From positions 229-7,703 of the forward strand of contig DMAT01000291.1 of the NCBI GenBank assembly GCA_003451635.1: a stretch of 7,475 nucleotides of DNA. Reading direction: 5' to 3'. The position numbers and the translations under genes are program-made. This stretch comes from Syntrophus sp. (in: bacteria) (lineage in GTDB: Bacteria; Desulfobacterota; Syntrophia; Syntrophales; UBA8958). This document shows, in pieces, positions 1-5,995 of the stretch. The notes below the pieces were generated by a model. That model saw nothing but the letters and a program-made list of their open reading frames with translations. It was not told where the DNA came from and made no database searches. Numbering within the stretch: the first letter of the stretch is position 1; each line of letters begins with the position of its first letter.

Positions 1-1044
1 CCAGAAGCGGAAGCCCGGCGGGGCATCCCGATAGGCATTGATGTCGTAAGCGAGCTTCTTCTTTCCCAGCTCCCCGGCGAGACCTTTGAGGAACTTCTCC
101 TGCTCTCCCTTGGGCAGTGCCCCTATCTTGGGATCCGCAACAGTGAGGCAGACCGACGTATTGGAACGGATGGTCTTATCAGCTGCCAGTAGTGCCGCCC
201 AGGGATTCCTGGCGACCCAGTCCTCGACGATCTTCAGATTCGCCTCGCTCTTGGCGATGAGTCCCGCTCGCCCTCCTATCTTTTCGGCCCAGGCCAGGGC
301 GTCCAGGTAGTCCTCAACGCAGAGCATGGAGGGCGTGTTGATCGTGTCCCCGACAAAGATGCCGGCGTCGACCTTTCCACCTTTCTTCATGCGGAAGATC
401 TTGGGCATCGGCCAGGGGGGATCGTACGATTCGATACGGGCGACGGCCCGGGGACTCAGGACGAGCATCCCGTGGGCGGCCTCGCCTCCCAAGCACTTCT
501 GCCACGAAAAGGTGAGGGCGTCGATCTTGGCCCAGTCGATCTCCATGGCAAAGGCGGCGCTCGTGGCGTCGCAGAGGGTCAAGCCTTCCCGGTTGTCTGG
601 TATCCAGTCCCAATGGGGAACCTTCACGCCGCTCGTCGTCCCGTTGGCGACAAAAACAACGTCGTTCGTCCAGTTGATGGCCGCCAGATCGGGGATCTTC
701 CCGTAATCCGCCGTCATCACCGTGGGTTTGAGCTTCAATTGTTTGCTGATATCGGTGGCCCACCCTTCGGAGAAACTCTCCCAGACCAGGACCGTCACCG
801 GTTTCGGACCCAGCAGGCTCCACATCGCTGCCTCGAAGGCTCCCGTGTCGGAGCCGGGCATGAGGCCGCAGAGATAATCATCAGGAATCCCGAGGATGCG
901 TTTCGTTTCCGATATGGCCTTCGCGAGCTTTTCCTTGCCCAGATTGGAACGATGTGAACGGCCGACGGCGGCGTCCTTCAGGGCGTCGAGAGCCCATGCG
1001 GGGCGCTTGTTGCAGGGGCCGGAGCTGAAATTCGGATTGTGCAT
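1..1044 (-). CDS. serC: Phosphoserine aminotransferase (3' end cut off by window)
   Basis: This PLP-dependent cytosolic enzyme makes 3-phosphoserine from 3-phosphohydroxypyruvate and glutamate, in serine biosynthesis. The open frame runs from an ATG at 1044 to the window edge, giving 348 residues. Family members are about 370-390 residues, so roughly 25-40 C-terminal residues lie outside. The N-terminus (NFSSGPCNKRP) is the SerC start signature. The segment SWQKCLGGEAAHG (residues 180-192) holds the PLP lysine, K183. DTINTPSMLCVEDYLDAL (233-250) and TIRSNTSVCL (291-300) match, from memory, the SerC subfamily of alphaproteobacteria and Methanosarcina rather than the E. coli type. An AAGGAG ribosome binding site lies at 1057-1062, 12 bases before the ATG, which is slightly long. 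The gene is divergent from radA and has its own candidate promoter. No serA is visible. The family call is secure; the subfamily call is recollection. Confidence 0.94.
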   Translation of the reverse strand, partial: MHNPNFSSGPCNKRPAWALDALKDAAVGRSHRSNLGKEKLAKAISETKRILGIPDDYLCGLMPGSDTGAFEAAMWSLLGPKPVTVLVWESFSEGWATDISKQLKLKPTVMTADYGKIPDLAAINWTNDVVFVANGTTSGVKVPHWDWIPDNREGLTLCDATSAAFAMEIDWAKIDALTFSWQKCLGGEAAHGMLVLSPRAVARIESYDPPWPMPKIFRMKKGGKVDAGIFVGDTINTPSMLCVEDYLDALAWAEKIGGRAGLIAKSEANLKIVEDWVARNPWAALLAADKTIRSNTSVCLTVADPKIGALPKGEQEKFLKGLAGELGKKKLAYDINAYRDAPPGFRFW

Positions 1045-1086
1045 AAAATCTTAAATCTCCTTCTTCCTTATAATCAGAGGCCGGGA

Positions 1087-1115
1087 AATATATCAAGCTT
1101 TCCAGGAGAAGACAA
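1087..1115 (-). promoter_or_regulatory. Candidate sigma-70-type promoter of serC
   Basis: Read on the minus strand, TTGTCT (1115-1110) and TATATT (1092-1087) are separated by exactly 17 bases. The -10 box matches the consensus at 5 of 6 positions and the -35 box at 4 of 6. Transcription would start near 1080, leaving a leader of about 36 bases that contains the AAGGAG site of serC. The position and spacing are good, but it is unproven. Confidence 0.55.
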
Positions 1116-1237
1116 GCAATTTGAAAGATCATATAGCGACGTATTTAATGACATCGTAATTAATTGTCTGTGCCACGCAATAATAATGTTCAATGAAGGG
1201 CATATTGCCGGAAATTCTCATTATGGATCTTATATGT

Positions 1238-1266
1238 TTGAAAATTTGTAAGGCCTGTGGCATAAG
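1238..1266 (+). promoter_or_regulatory. Candidate promoter of radA
   Basis: TTGAAA (1238-1243) and CATAAG (1261-1266) are 17 bases apart. The -35 box is close to consensus (5 of 6) and the -10 box is weaker (4 of 6). Transcription would start near 1273 and give a leader of about 70 bases that includes the hairpin-forming repeat before the radA start. This is the best candidate in the gap but not strong. Confidence 0.35.
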
Positions 1267-1301
1267 AAAAGTCGTTTTCCTCTTATGCTTGGAAAATTAT
1301 T

Positions 1302-1338
1302 CCTCCCCCTCGAAGGGGGAGATCAGAAGGGGGAGGGG
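1302..1338 (+). promoter_or_regulatory. Leader repeat with alternative hairpins over the radA ribosome binding site
   Basis: CCTCCCCCT (1302-1310) can pair in two ways. The near option is an 8-bp stem, 1303-1310 with 1314-1321 around a CGA loop, and leaves the downstream G-rich tract free. The far option is a perfect 9-bp pairing with AGGGGGAGG (1328-1336). That tract is the Shine-Dalgarno sequence of radA, ending 3-5 bases before the ATG at 1342, so the far option would hide it. The motif also resembles C-rich/G-rich dispersed repeats of bacterial genomes, so it may be only a repeat that happens to supply the binding site. Confidence 0.5.
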
Positions 1339-1341
1339 TTC

Positions 1342-2715
1342 ATGCCGCCAAAGAAGTCCCGGATGGTCTTTTTATGCCAGCATTGTGGCCATGATTCCCC
1401 GAAATGGCTGGGGAAGTGTCCGGACTGCGGGGAGTGGAACTCCTTTGTCGAGGAAGAGATCAGAGAGACAACAGGGGGGACTGGACGGACGTCCTTTTCG
1501 TTTCAGGAGGCCCCGCAGCCCATTGACGCCATCGCAGCCGATGAGCGGGATCGGGTCCGGACCGGCCTGGGGGAGATGGACCGGGTTCTCGGGGGCGGAC
1601 TGGTGGCGGGATCGGCGATTCTCGTCGGCGGCGATCCCGGCATCGGCAAATCAACACTCCTTCTCCAGCTTCTCCAACATCTGGCGGTGCAGGGGATGAA
1701 AGTTCTCTATATTTCCGGCGAGGAATCGGCCCGGCAGATCAAACTCCGGGGGAAACGCGTCGGCGCCGATTCACCCAATCTCCTCATCCTGGTGGAGATT
1801 GATCTGGATAGCATGATCCGTCATATCGAGGCGATCAAGCCCCAGGCCGTAGTCATAGATTCCATTCAGACGGTCTGTTCCCAGGCCCTTGCTTCCGCCC
1901 CCGGAAGTGTCGGACAGGTCCGGGAGTGTTCGGAACGGCTGATCATTTTAGCCAAAAAGACGGGAATTCCCGTCTTTCTCGTCGGCCATGTGACCAAGGA
2001 CGGCGCCATTGCGGGGCCGAAGGTCCTGGAACACATGGTGGACACGGTTCTCTATTTCGAGGGGGATGGGGGGCATGCCTTCCGGATCATCCGGGGGATC
2101 AAGAATCGCTTCGGGCCGACGAACGAAATCGGCGTCTTCGAGATGCGGGGCGACGGTCTTAAGGAAGTGACCAACCCTTCGGCTTTTTTCCTGGCTGAGC
2201 GGCCCAAGCAGGCGGCGGGTTCCGTGGTTGTCCCCAGTATGGAAGGGACGCGGCCCATCCTTATCGAGATTCAATCCCTCGTAATTCCGACCAATTTAGG
2301 GATGCCGAGGCGGACGGCAATCGGCGTAGACGGGAGCCGTGTTTCCCTGCTGGTGGCGGTCCTGGACAAGATCTGCGGCCTCCATCTGAGCAGCCACGAT
2401 ATCTTCATCAACGTGGCGGGAGGCGTCAAGGTCAGCGAACCGGCGATCGATCTGGGGATTGTATCTTCCCTGGCGTCAAGCTTTCTGGACCGGCCGGTGG
2501 ACCCGGCGACGGCGGTCTGTGGAGAGGTGGGGCTGGCCGGAGAGATCCGGGGGATAAGCCGCGCCGACATCCGCATTCGCGAAGCTGCCCGGATGGGCTT
2601 TTCCCGCTGCATCCTCCCCCGCCTTTCCCAGTCCGACCCCCCGCCGGAAAAGGTAAAAAACATGACCATCATCCCCGTCCGCACCCTACGGGAACTGCTT
2701 GAACACCTATTTTGA
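1342..2715 (+). CDS. radA: DNA repair protein RadA/Sms
   Basis: RadA is a RecA-like ATPase that acts at D-loops, promoting branch migration and processing of recombination intermediates. The 457-residue length is normal for the family. Domains in order: a four-cysteine zinc finger (C12, C15, C26, C29); a RecA-type ATPase core with Walker A GGDPGIGKST (96-105) and a Walker B-like strand ending in VVIDS (170-174); the RadA-specific KNRFG motif (254-258); and a C-terminal Lon-protease-like domain (about 290-457) with EPAIDLGI and GEVGLAGEIR. The Lon-like part has no visible catalytic Ser-Lys pair, as usual in RadA. The ATG at 1342 is chosen because a G-rich ribosome binding site (1328-1338) lies just upstream and the zinc finger follows at the usual distance. 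An in-frame ATG at 1285 would put the leader repeat into the protein. All key motifs are intact. Confidence 0.97.
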   Translation: MPPKKSRMVFLCQHCGHDSPKWLGKCPDCGEWNSFVEEEIRETTGGTGRTSFSFQEAPQPIDAIAADERDRVRTGLGEMDRVLGGGLVAGSAILVGGDPGIGKSTLLLQLLQHLAVQGMKVLYISGEESARQIKLRGKRVGADSPNLLILVEIDLDSMIRHIEAIKPQAVVIDSIQTVCSQALASAPGSVGQVRECSERLIILAKKTGIPVFLVGHVTKDGAIAGPKVLEHMVDTVLYFEGDGGHAFRIIRGIKNRFGPTNEIGVFEMRGDGLKEVTNPSAFFLAERPKQAAGSVVVPSMEGTRPILIEIQSLVIPTNLGMPRRTAIGVDGSRVSLLVAVLDKICGLHLSSHDIFINVAGGVKVSEPAIDLGIVSSLASSFLDRPVDPATAVCGEVGLAGEIRGISRADIRIREAARMGFSRCILPRLSQSDPPPEKVKNMTIIPVRTLRELLEHLF

Positions 2716-3156
2716 AGAAGTCGGAAAGTTTCCAAGAATTGGATCCGCCATCACGGCAGAAACCATTCCACGATTGATTTCTTATCTTTGGTCCCAACAG
2801 ATCAGTGTAAAACAGGATTTTTTTAATCTTGCAGATTCTCCCAGTATTTATTGAAGTCAACAAGGGAGGCCGGTTTGATTTTGTAGCAGAGTACTTCCCG
2901 TAATGCTTAACCCAAAAGACATGTGCTGGTTATTTTATTCACCTACAAGTCCTTAAAAATGCAGATCTAGAAAAACAATGAATGCCGTTTGAAAGTCAGC
3001 ACCGTAACCCTTTGCAGAGTAATATGAACTTTATTGCTGGTCTAGTTTTTAGGGAAGAGGTATAGTTGAATACTATACCCTCATGAAAGACATTCTCTTT
3101 CAGTCTCACGTGCTTAAAAATTATCCAGGGAAAAATTACAAAAGGAAAGCGAAAGC
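2716..3156. other. Intergenic region without a credible gene
   Basis: This 441-bp AT-rich gap lies between the convergent ends of radA and the diiron-protein gene. A short palindrome, GGAAAGTTTCC (2723-2733), follows the radA stop but has no T-run, so it is not a convincing terminator. A run of seven T sits at 2817-2823 without a hairpin before it. Two stem-loops stand near the right end and are listed separately. A 27-codon minus-strand stretch (2906-2826, stop at 2823-2825) reads like the tail of a protein but has no start codon. Nothing else was recognised. Confidence 0.6.
3059..3102. other. Two tandem stem-loops downstream of the diiron-protein gene
   Basis: The first is a perfect 8-bp inverted repeat, GGTATAGT (3059-3066) and ACTATACC (3072-3079), with a 5-base loop. 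The second is a perfect 7-bp repeat, TGAAAGA (3084-3090) and TCTTTCA (3096-3102), also with a 5-base loop, starting 4 bases later. They lie 55-100 bases past the stop of the minus-strand operon, where a transcript 3' end would be expected. No T-run follows on either strand, so they could be RNA-stabilising hairpins, a Rho-dependent end or protein-binding palindromes. Confidence 0.4.
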
Positions 3157-3972
3157 CTAAAAAGAGTCAATTCCCACACCTTGTAATGTCCTCAGCTTTT
3201 TGATGATAAAACGGATGTCCTTTTTCTTTTTGAATATGCTTCCATGCTGGGGGGCGATCATCTCTACTTCAAGATCGCCGATGACATCCATGGCATAACG
3301 CAATGATTTTTCAGATGGCACAACACTTTTGTGAAACGCAAGGATGTCCCGAAGGGGGCAATACTTTTTCTGCCTTACACAGTGTGAGTAATCTTCACAT
3401 AAATAACAGTCGTCCTCCAGTTCAATGAAAAGGTCCCAGTGCGTCGAAAGGCTTCCGAAGAGGTCGCTGCTGAAAACAGTTTTTGTTTGCCCGTCATAGG
3501 TAACAAAACTGCCCGCATTATGGGCGTATGGTGTCTTGAAAAATTGTAGGTTTCTGCCGCCGAAATTGAACTCGCCGCCGTAGTCATCGATTGACCGCAG
3601 CAAGGCACGTTTATCTTTTTCAAGGTAATAACTGAGAAAAATATTGTTGTCCGGCTCAGAAAGGATGATCAGTTCCGGGTTGGCACAGATGTCGACCATA
3701 TTGGACATGGAACCGCACAAATCGGGATCGACATGGTGATAGATCAAGGCGATAATCTGTTCGGGCGCAATTCCCGTCTGGAGAATTTTCATCATAACGA
3801 CAGCGAAATCGGGACGGCTTCCTCCATCGATCAAAACCGCCTGGTCCCCTGCTACAATGAGAAACGGATTGCAGTGGAGATTTGACCGCTCTTCGTGAAA
3901 TCCAACCCAGTAGATATTTTCGTTGACCTCTATGGGTCTGTCATACCCTCTTTGATCATTCATCGGCATCAT
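3157..3972 (-). CDS. ODP-like diiron protein of the metallo-beta-lactamase fold (no flavodoxin domain)
   Basis: This 271-residue protein corresponds to the diiron half of flavodiiron NO/O2 reductases alone. Such stand-alone proteins (ODP type) are known as O2/Fe sensors in some bacteria. Visible candidate ligands are H80, D82 and D84 in the HHVDPDLCGS segment, H151 in YAHNAGSFVTYD, D170 in FSSDLFGS and H243 in PQHGS. Compared with the H-x-E-x-D-H motif of flavodiiron proteins, Glu is Asp (D82) and the last His is Leu (L85). A cysteine-rich insertion (C189, C192, C198, C205) follows the FSSDLFGS strand. No flavodoxin domain, signal peptide or membrane segment is present. The ATG at 3972 overlaps the cyclase stop (TGATG) and has GAGGG 7 bases upstream; a GTG at 3975 is the alternative. 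It is last of three genes with cyclase and hemerythrin. Sensor function is inferred; a degenerate hydrolase is possible. Confidence 0.82.
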   Translation of the reverse strand: MMPMNDQRGYDRPIEVNENIYWVGFHEERSNLHCNPFLIVAGDQAVLIDGGSRPDFAVVMMKILQTGIAPEQIIALIYHHVDPDLCGSMSNMVDICANPELIILSEPDNNIFLSYYLEKDKRALLRSIDDYGGEFNFGGRNLQFFKTPYAHNAGSFVTYDGQTKTVFSSDLFGSLSTHWDLFIELEDDCYLCEDYSHCVRQKKYCPLRDILAFHKSVVPSEKSLRYAMDVIGDLEVEMIAPQHGSIFKKKKDIRFIIKKLRTLQGVGIDSF

Positions 3973-4757
3973 CACCTTTCCCTCATAACGAAATAGGCTT
4001 TCATGTTTGCCTTATTCTTCAAGGGAATCTCCCCCCGCTCCTCGTATGAGAAACAATCCCGGGTAAGCATGTAAGTATCGTGAGACACATTTACCCGACC
4101 CGCTATCCCCGAAGACTCAAACCGGGAGGCGATATTGACATGATCACCGAAGACGTCAAATTGCATCCGTTCCTTGCCAACGACGCCAGCCATAACCCGG
4201 CCCGTGTGTATACCAACGCGAATCTGAAGCTGATGGTCGTTTCCTCTATTAAAGGAATCGACGAATGCCAACATCGCCATTCCAGTCCTTACGGCCAACA
4301 ACGCATGATCGTCAAATATCAGGGGCGCCCCGAAGACGGCCATATAGGCGTCGCCGATCGTTTTTATCTTCGTTCCCCTGAAGCCTGTGACCAGATTGTC
4401 CATTCCCTGGAAAAGGCGATCAAGCATCACTATCAACGCTTCACCTGGAATTATTTCCGCCAGGCGGGTGAAGCCAGCAATATCGGAAAAAAGGATCGTG
4501 CAATCGAAGGGTCGGGGAGCAAATCTCCCTCTGTCCTTTATCTCATTGGCCACCATTTCAGGAAGGGTGTTCTTCAGCAGGCCGTCCACTCTTTTCTCAA
4601 GAACAACATACTCCCGGATTAATTCTGCTAAAAGCCGCTTCTGGATACATCCATCCTGAATAGTCGCGACAGAATGAAGATAATCCGAAATAACCTGATC
4701 TTGTTGTCCAGCATCCTGAATACCCTGATACAATTCGGCAATCGACTTGAGGGACAT
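3972..4757 (-). CDS. Soluble class III adenylate cyclase
   Basis: The 261-residue protein is predicted to make cAMP from ATP. Residues 1-75 are helical, with a coiled-coil-like stretch leading into LPEMVANEI, the linker typical before class III cyclase domains. The catalytic domain covers about 83-261. Metal-binding aspartates are D92 (FSDIAGFT) and D136 (KTIGDAYMAVFG). The purine-specificity pair is K132 and D201 (FDVFGD), the adenylate-cyclase combination; guanylate cyclases normally have Glu with Cys or a small residue. The transition-state residues N208 and R212 (VNIASR) are present, so a homodimer should be active. There is no membrane segment and no recognised sensor domain, so input probably comes from a partner protein. 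It starts 78 bases after the hemerythrin stop, and its own stop overlaps the diiron-protein start. No clear ribosome binding site precedes the ATG; an in-frame TAA three codons upstream rules out an earlier start. Confidence 0.9.
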   Translation of the reverse strand: MSLKSIAELYQGIQDAGQQDQVISDYLHSVATIQDGCIQKRLLAELIREYVVLEKRVDGLLKNTLPEMVANEIKDRGRFAPRPFDCTILFSDIAGFTRLAEIIPGEALIVMLDRLFQGMDNLVTGFRGTKIKTIGDAYMAVFGAPLIFDDHALLAVRTGMAMLAFVDSFNRGNDHQLQIRVGIHTGRVMAGVVGKERMQFDVFGDHVNIASRFESSGIAGRVNVSHDTYMLTRDCFSYEERGEIPLKNKANMKAYFVMRER

Positions 4758-4789
4758 TAGGCATTATTCTCAGTAGCAATCATTATCAT

Positions 4790-4807
4790 CTATCCATTCA
4801 GGGATAG
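4790..4807. repeat. Short inverted repeat between hemerythrin and cyclase genes
   Basis: CTATCC (4790-4795) and GGATAG (4802-4807) form a perfect 6-bp stem around a 6-base loop, in the 78-base gap between the two genes. It may be a small mRNA hairpin that sets the relative expression of hemerythrin and cyclase, or an operator. No T-run follows, so it is not a standard terminator. A stem this short could be chance. Confidence 0.3.
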
Positions 4808-4835
4808 TTGCGGAGAGGGTTTCAAATGTGTTATT

Positions 4836-5264
4836 TTATTTATGAGGCTGCGTAAGCTTAGGAGCATACTTGAGCAGGTATTCCCCATATTGCGCATCAA
4901 CTTTCTTCGTGTGATCGTTAATCCATTCTTTCATAAAAACTACCATTTTGAGACCTAGCTCTTTATCCCCTTCCTTGTAACCCTTCAGAAATGCTTCAAC
5001 CTTTTCGGTAAATTCCAGGTGTTCCTTGCGATGGCCCAATAAGTTTGGGTAATTCGCATTCGTCATGACCGTATGTTCTTCGCGGAAGTGAACGGATAAG
5101 TAATCGATTAGTTCTTTGATCGCTGGTAACAAATCACTAGAACGACTTTCAACTACGTTAATCACTCGATTGACAATCGCAAAAAGCTTTCTGTGCTGAG
5201 CATCGAGAACTTCAATGTTTACACTATAGCTCGTATCCCAACTGATGCGCGATAATGTTACCAT
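4836..5264 (-). CDS. Bacteriohemerythrin
   Basis: This 142-residue single-domain hemerythrin is a four-helix bundle that binds O2 reversibly at a non-heme diiron site. All seven expected ligands are visible: H24 (DAQH), H59 and E63 (HFREE), H78 and H82 (GHRKEH), H118 and D123 (WINDHTKKVD). The N-terminal ISWDTSYSV segment, with W10, is also characteristic. It is likely cytosolic, as no signal peptide or membrane segment is present. The ATG at 5264 is chosen because AAGGAG (5271-5276) lies 6 bases upstream and the protein then starts at the usual place. A longer frame from 5312 would add 16 unrelated residues and begin almost at the predicted transcription start. It is first in the putative operon with cyclase and diiron protein and follows a strong promoter. 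Its role may be O2 storage, delivery or sensing. Confidence 0.95.
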   Translation of the reverse strand: MVTLSRISWDTSYSVNIEVLDAQHRKLFAIVNRVINVVESRSSDLLPAIKELIDYLSVHFREEHTVMTNANYPNLLGHRKEHLEFTEKVEAFLKGYKEGDKELGLKMVVFMKEWINDHTKKVDAQYGEYLLKYAPKLTQPHK

Positions 5265-5314
5265 GATATGCTCCTTACATACATTTTGAAAATTACTTCT
5301 TTTTCCAGGCAAGA

Positions 5315-5343
5315 AGTATAGGAGAGTATCCCTTGTTTGTCAA
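5315..5343 (-). promoter_or_regulatory. Near-consensus promoter of the hemerythrin-cyclase-ODP cluster
   Basis: On the minus strand TTGACA (5343-5338) matches the -35 consensus exactly. After a 17-base spacer, TATACT (5320-5315) matches the -10 consensus at 5 of 6 positions. Transcription would start near 5308, leaving about 44 bases of leader with the AAGGAG site of hemerythrin. It is the best promoter in the window. No comparable promoter was seen in the short gap before the cyclase, which supports a three-gene transcript. Confidence 0.75.
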
Positions 5344-5369
5344 TTATGAACGGATAAGACGAATTTGGC

Positions 5370-5423
5370 AACAAGATTGTTTGGTTTGTCAAGCAGTCAA
5401 AAAATAGACAACCCCGCTGCTTG
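5370..5423. promoter_or_regulatory. Repeat-rich upstream region of the hemerythrin promoter
   Basis: Several short repeats are packed here. On the minus strand TTGACAAAC occurs at 5392-5384 and again at 5343-5335, where it contains the -35 box; the copies are 49 bases apart. AACAAGATTGTT (5370-5381) is a 5-2-5 inverted repeat. CAAGCAG (5390-5396) and CTGCTTG (5417-5423) are inverted copies 20 bases apart. On the minus strand a modest GC-rich stem (5412-5431) is followed after 7 bases by six T (5404-5399), which could be a weak terminator for transcripts from the right. A regulator site is possible but unidentified. Confidence 0.3.
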
Positions 5424-5768
5424 CGGCTGGGTATTATAACGGAATGACCTAAATCAAATATCTATATGGTTAAGATCAATTCTTGAAAAGTGCATCACAT
5501 GTTCCCGTGATGTTCAGTTGCCCTTCCTGCCACGAGCATACGTATATTTTCATCTGATCTTTCAGTTTAATCCCTGGTATTCTGAGGCTTTCGGCAAGGC
5601 ATCGGGCAAGGGGGTTGTCATCGTTCCATTAACCGAGCTTCAGGTCGAAGGGGTTGCCGCCGATCATGTCGGTAATGGGTGTGAAGGAGATGACCATTCG
5701 GACTTGATCGGGCATTTCCGGGGATGACCAGTACGACTTGGGATATCTGTGGAACCAAGTCAATCCGG
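5424..5768. other. Intergenic region, no recognised gene
   Basis: Only short frames occur here. One of 61 codons on the minus strand (5814-5629) overlaps the end of the small HicB-like gene in another frame. One of 69 codons on the plus strand (5518-5727) covers much of the same DNA. Neither has a good ribosome binding site or resembles a family I know. An inverted repeat, CATCAC (5493-5498) and GTGATG (5507-5512), with an 8-base loop could be an operator. The stretch may be degenerate coding DNA. Confidence 0.5.
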
Positions 5769-5990
5769 TCAGGAGACATGCTCCGTTGTGTTTTTCAGCG
5801 TCTGAGTGATCCATGCGTTCAGACTGGCCCCCGATTGTTTGGCTGCGATATAGGCCTTGCGGTGAATATCCGGAGGTATCCGGAGCATTAGCTTTCCCGT
5901 GAACGGCTTTTCTGGCTCCTCGCCCCGTACGGCAATCAATAATCTGACCAGATCACTCAACCTCTCGCTTTGATTTGCAGTCATGAGCAC
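5769..5990 (-). CDS. Small HicB-C-terminal-like ribbon-helix-helix protein
   Basis: The protein has 73 residues from a GTG at 5990, or 71 from an ATG at 5984. The segment GEEPEKPFTGKLMLRIPPD (23-41) followed by HRKAYIAAKQSGASLNAWI matches the linker and ribbon-helix-helix DNA-binding domain at the C-terminus of HicB-type antitoxins: a short beta strand (KLMLRI), then two helices with the SLN turn between them. The N-terminal HicB domain of about 60 residues is absent. The frame stays open upstream for 17 codons (to about 6041, preceded by TAA) but without an ATG, GTG or TTG. It may be a genuine short regulator or a truncated antitoxin. No HicA toxin is recognisable on either side. No ribosome binding site is visible, so the start is uncertain. 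A palindrome just upstream suggests autoregulation. Confidence 0.72.
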   Translation of the reverse strand: MLMTANQSERLSDLVRLLIAVRGEEPEKPFTGKLMLRIPPDIHRKAYIAAKQSGASLNAWITQTLKNTTEHVS

Positions 5991-5995
5991 ATTCG

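Noticed and set aside
314..823. 169-codon minus-strand frame inside serC
   Set aside because: It is a shifted frame of the serC coding sequence, with Arg/Asp/His-rich low-complexity translation.
1039..1251. 70-codon plus-strand frame in the serC-radA gap
   Set aside because: It begins inside serC, crosses the promoter region, and has no ribosome binding site or protein-like features.
1285..1341. Upstream in-frame ATG as the radA start
   Set aside because: It would add 19 residues encoded by the leader repeat and ignore the strong G-rich ribosome binding site directly before the ATG at 1342.
1193..1699. 168-codon plus-strand frame overlapping the start of radA
   Set aside because: It is in a different frame from radA, rich in Arg, Ser and Gly, and shows only the typical composition of a shifted frame.
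2271..2735. 154-codon minus-strand frame over the 3' end of radA
   Set aside because: It is antisense to the Lon-like domain of radA and has no homology signal or ribosome binding site.
2817..2823. Run of seven T after radA as an intrinsic terminator
   Set aside because: No hairpin precedes it; the only nearby palindrome (2723-2733) is far upstream and short.
4080..4622. 180-codon plus-strand open frame
   Set aside because: It is antisense to the cyclase catalytic domain, lacks a ribosome binding site and has no recognisable motifs.
5265..5312. N-terminal extension of hemerythrin to 5312
   Set aside because: That start lies at or before the predicted transcription start, and the added 16 residues are unlike hemerythrins. 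The ATG at 5264 has a clear AAGGAG site.
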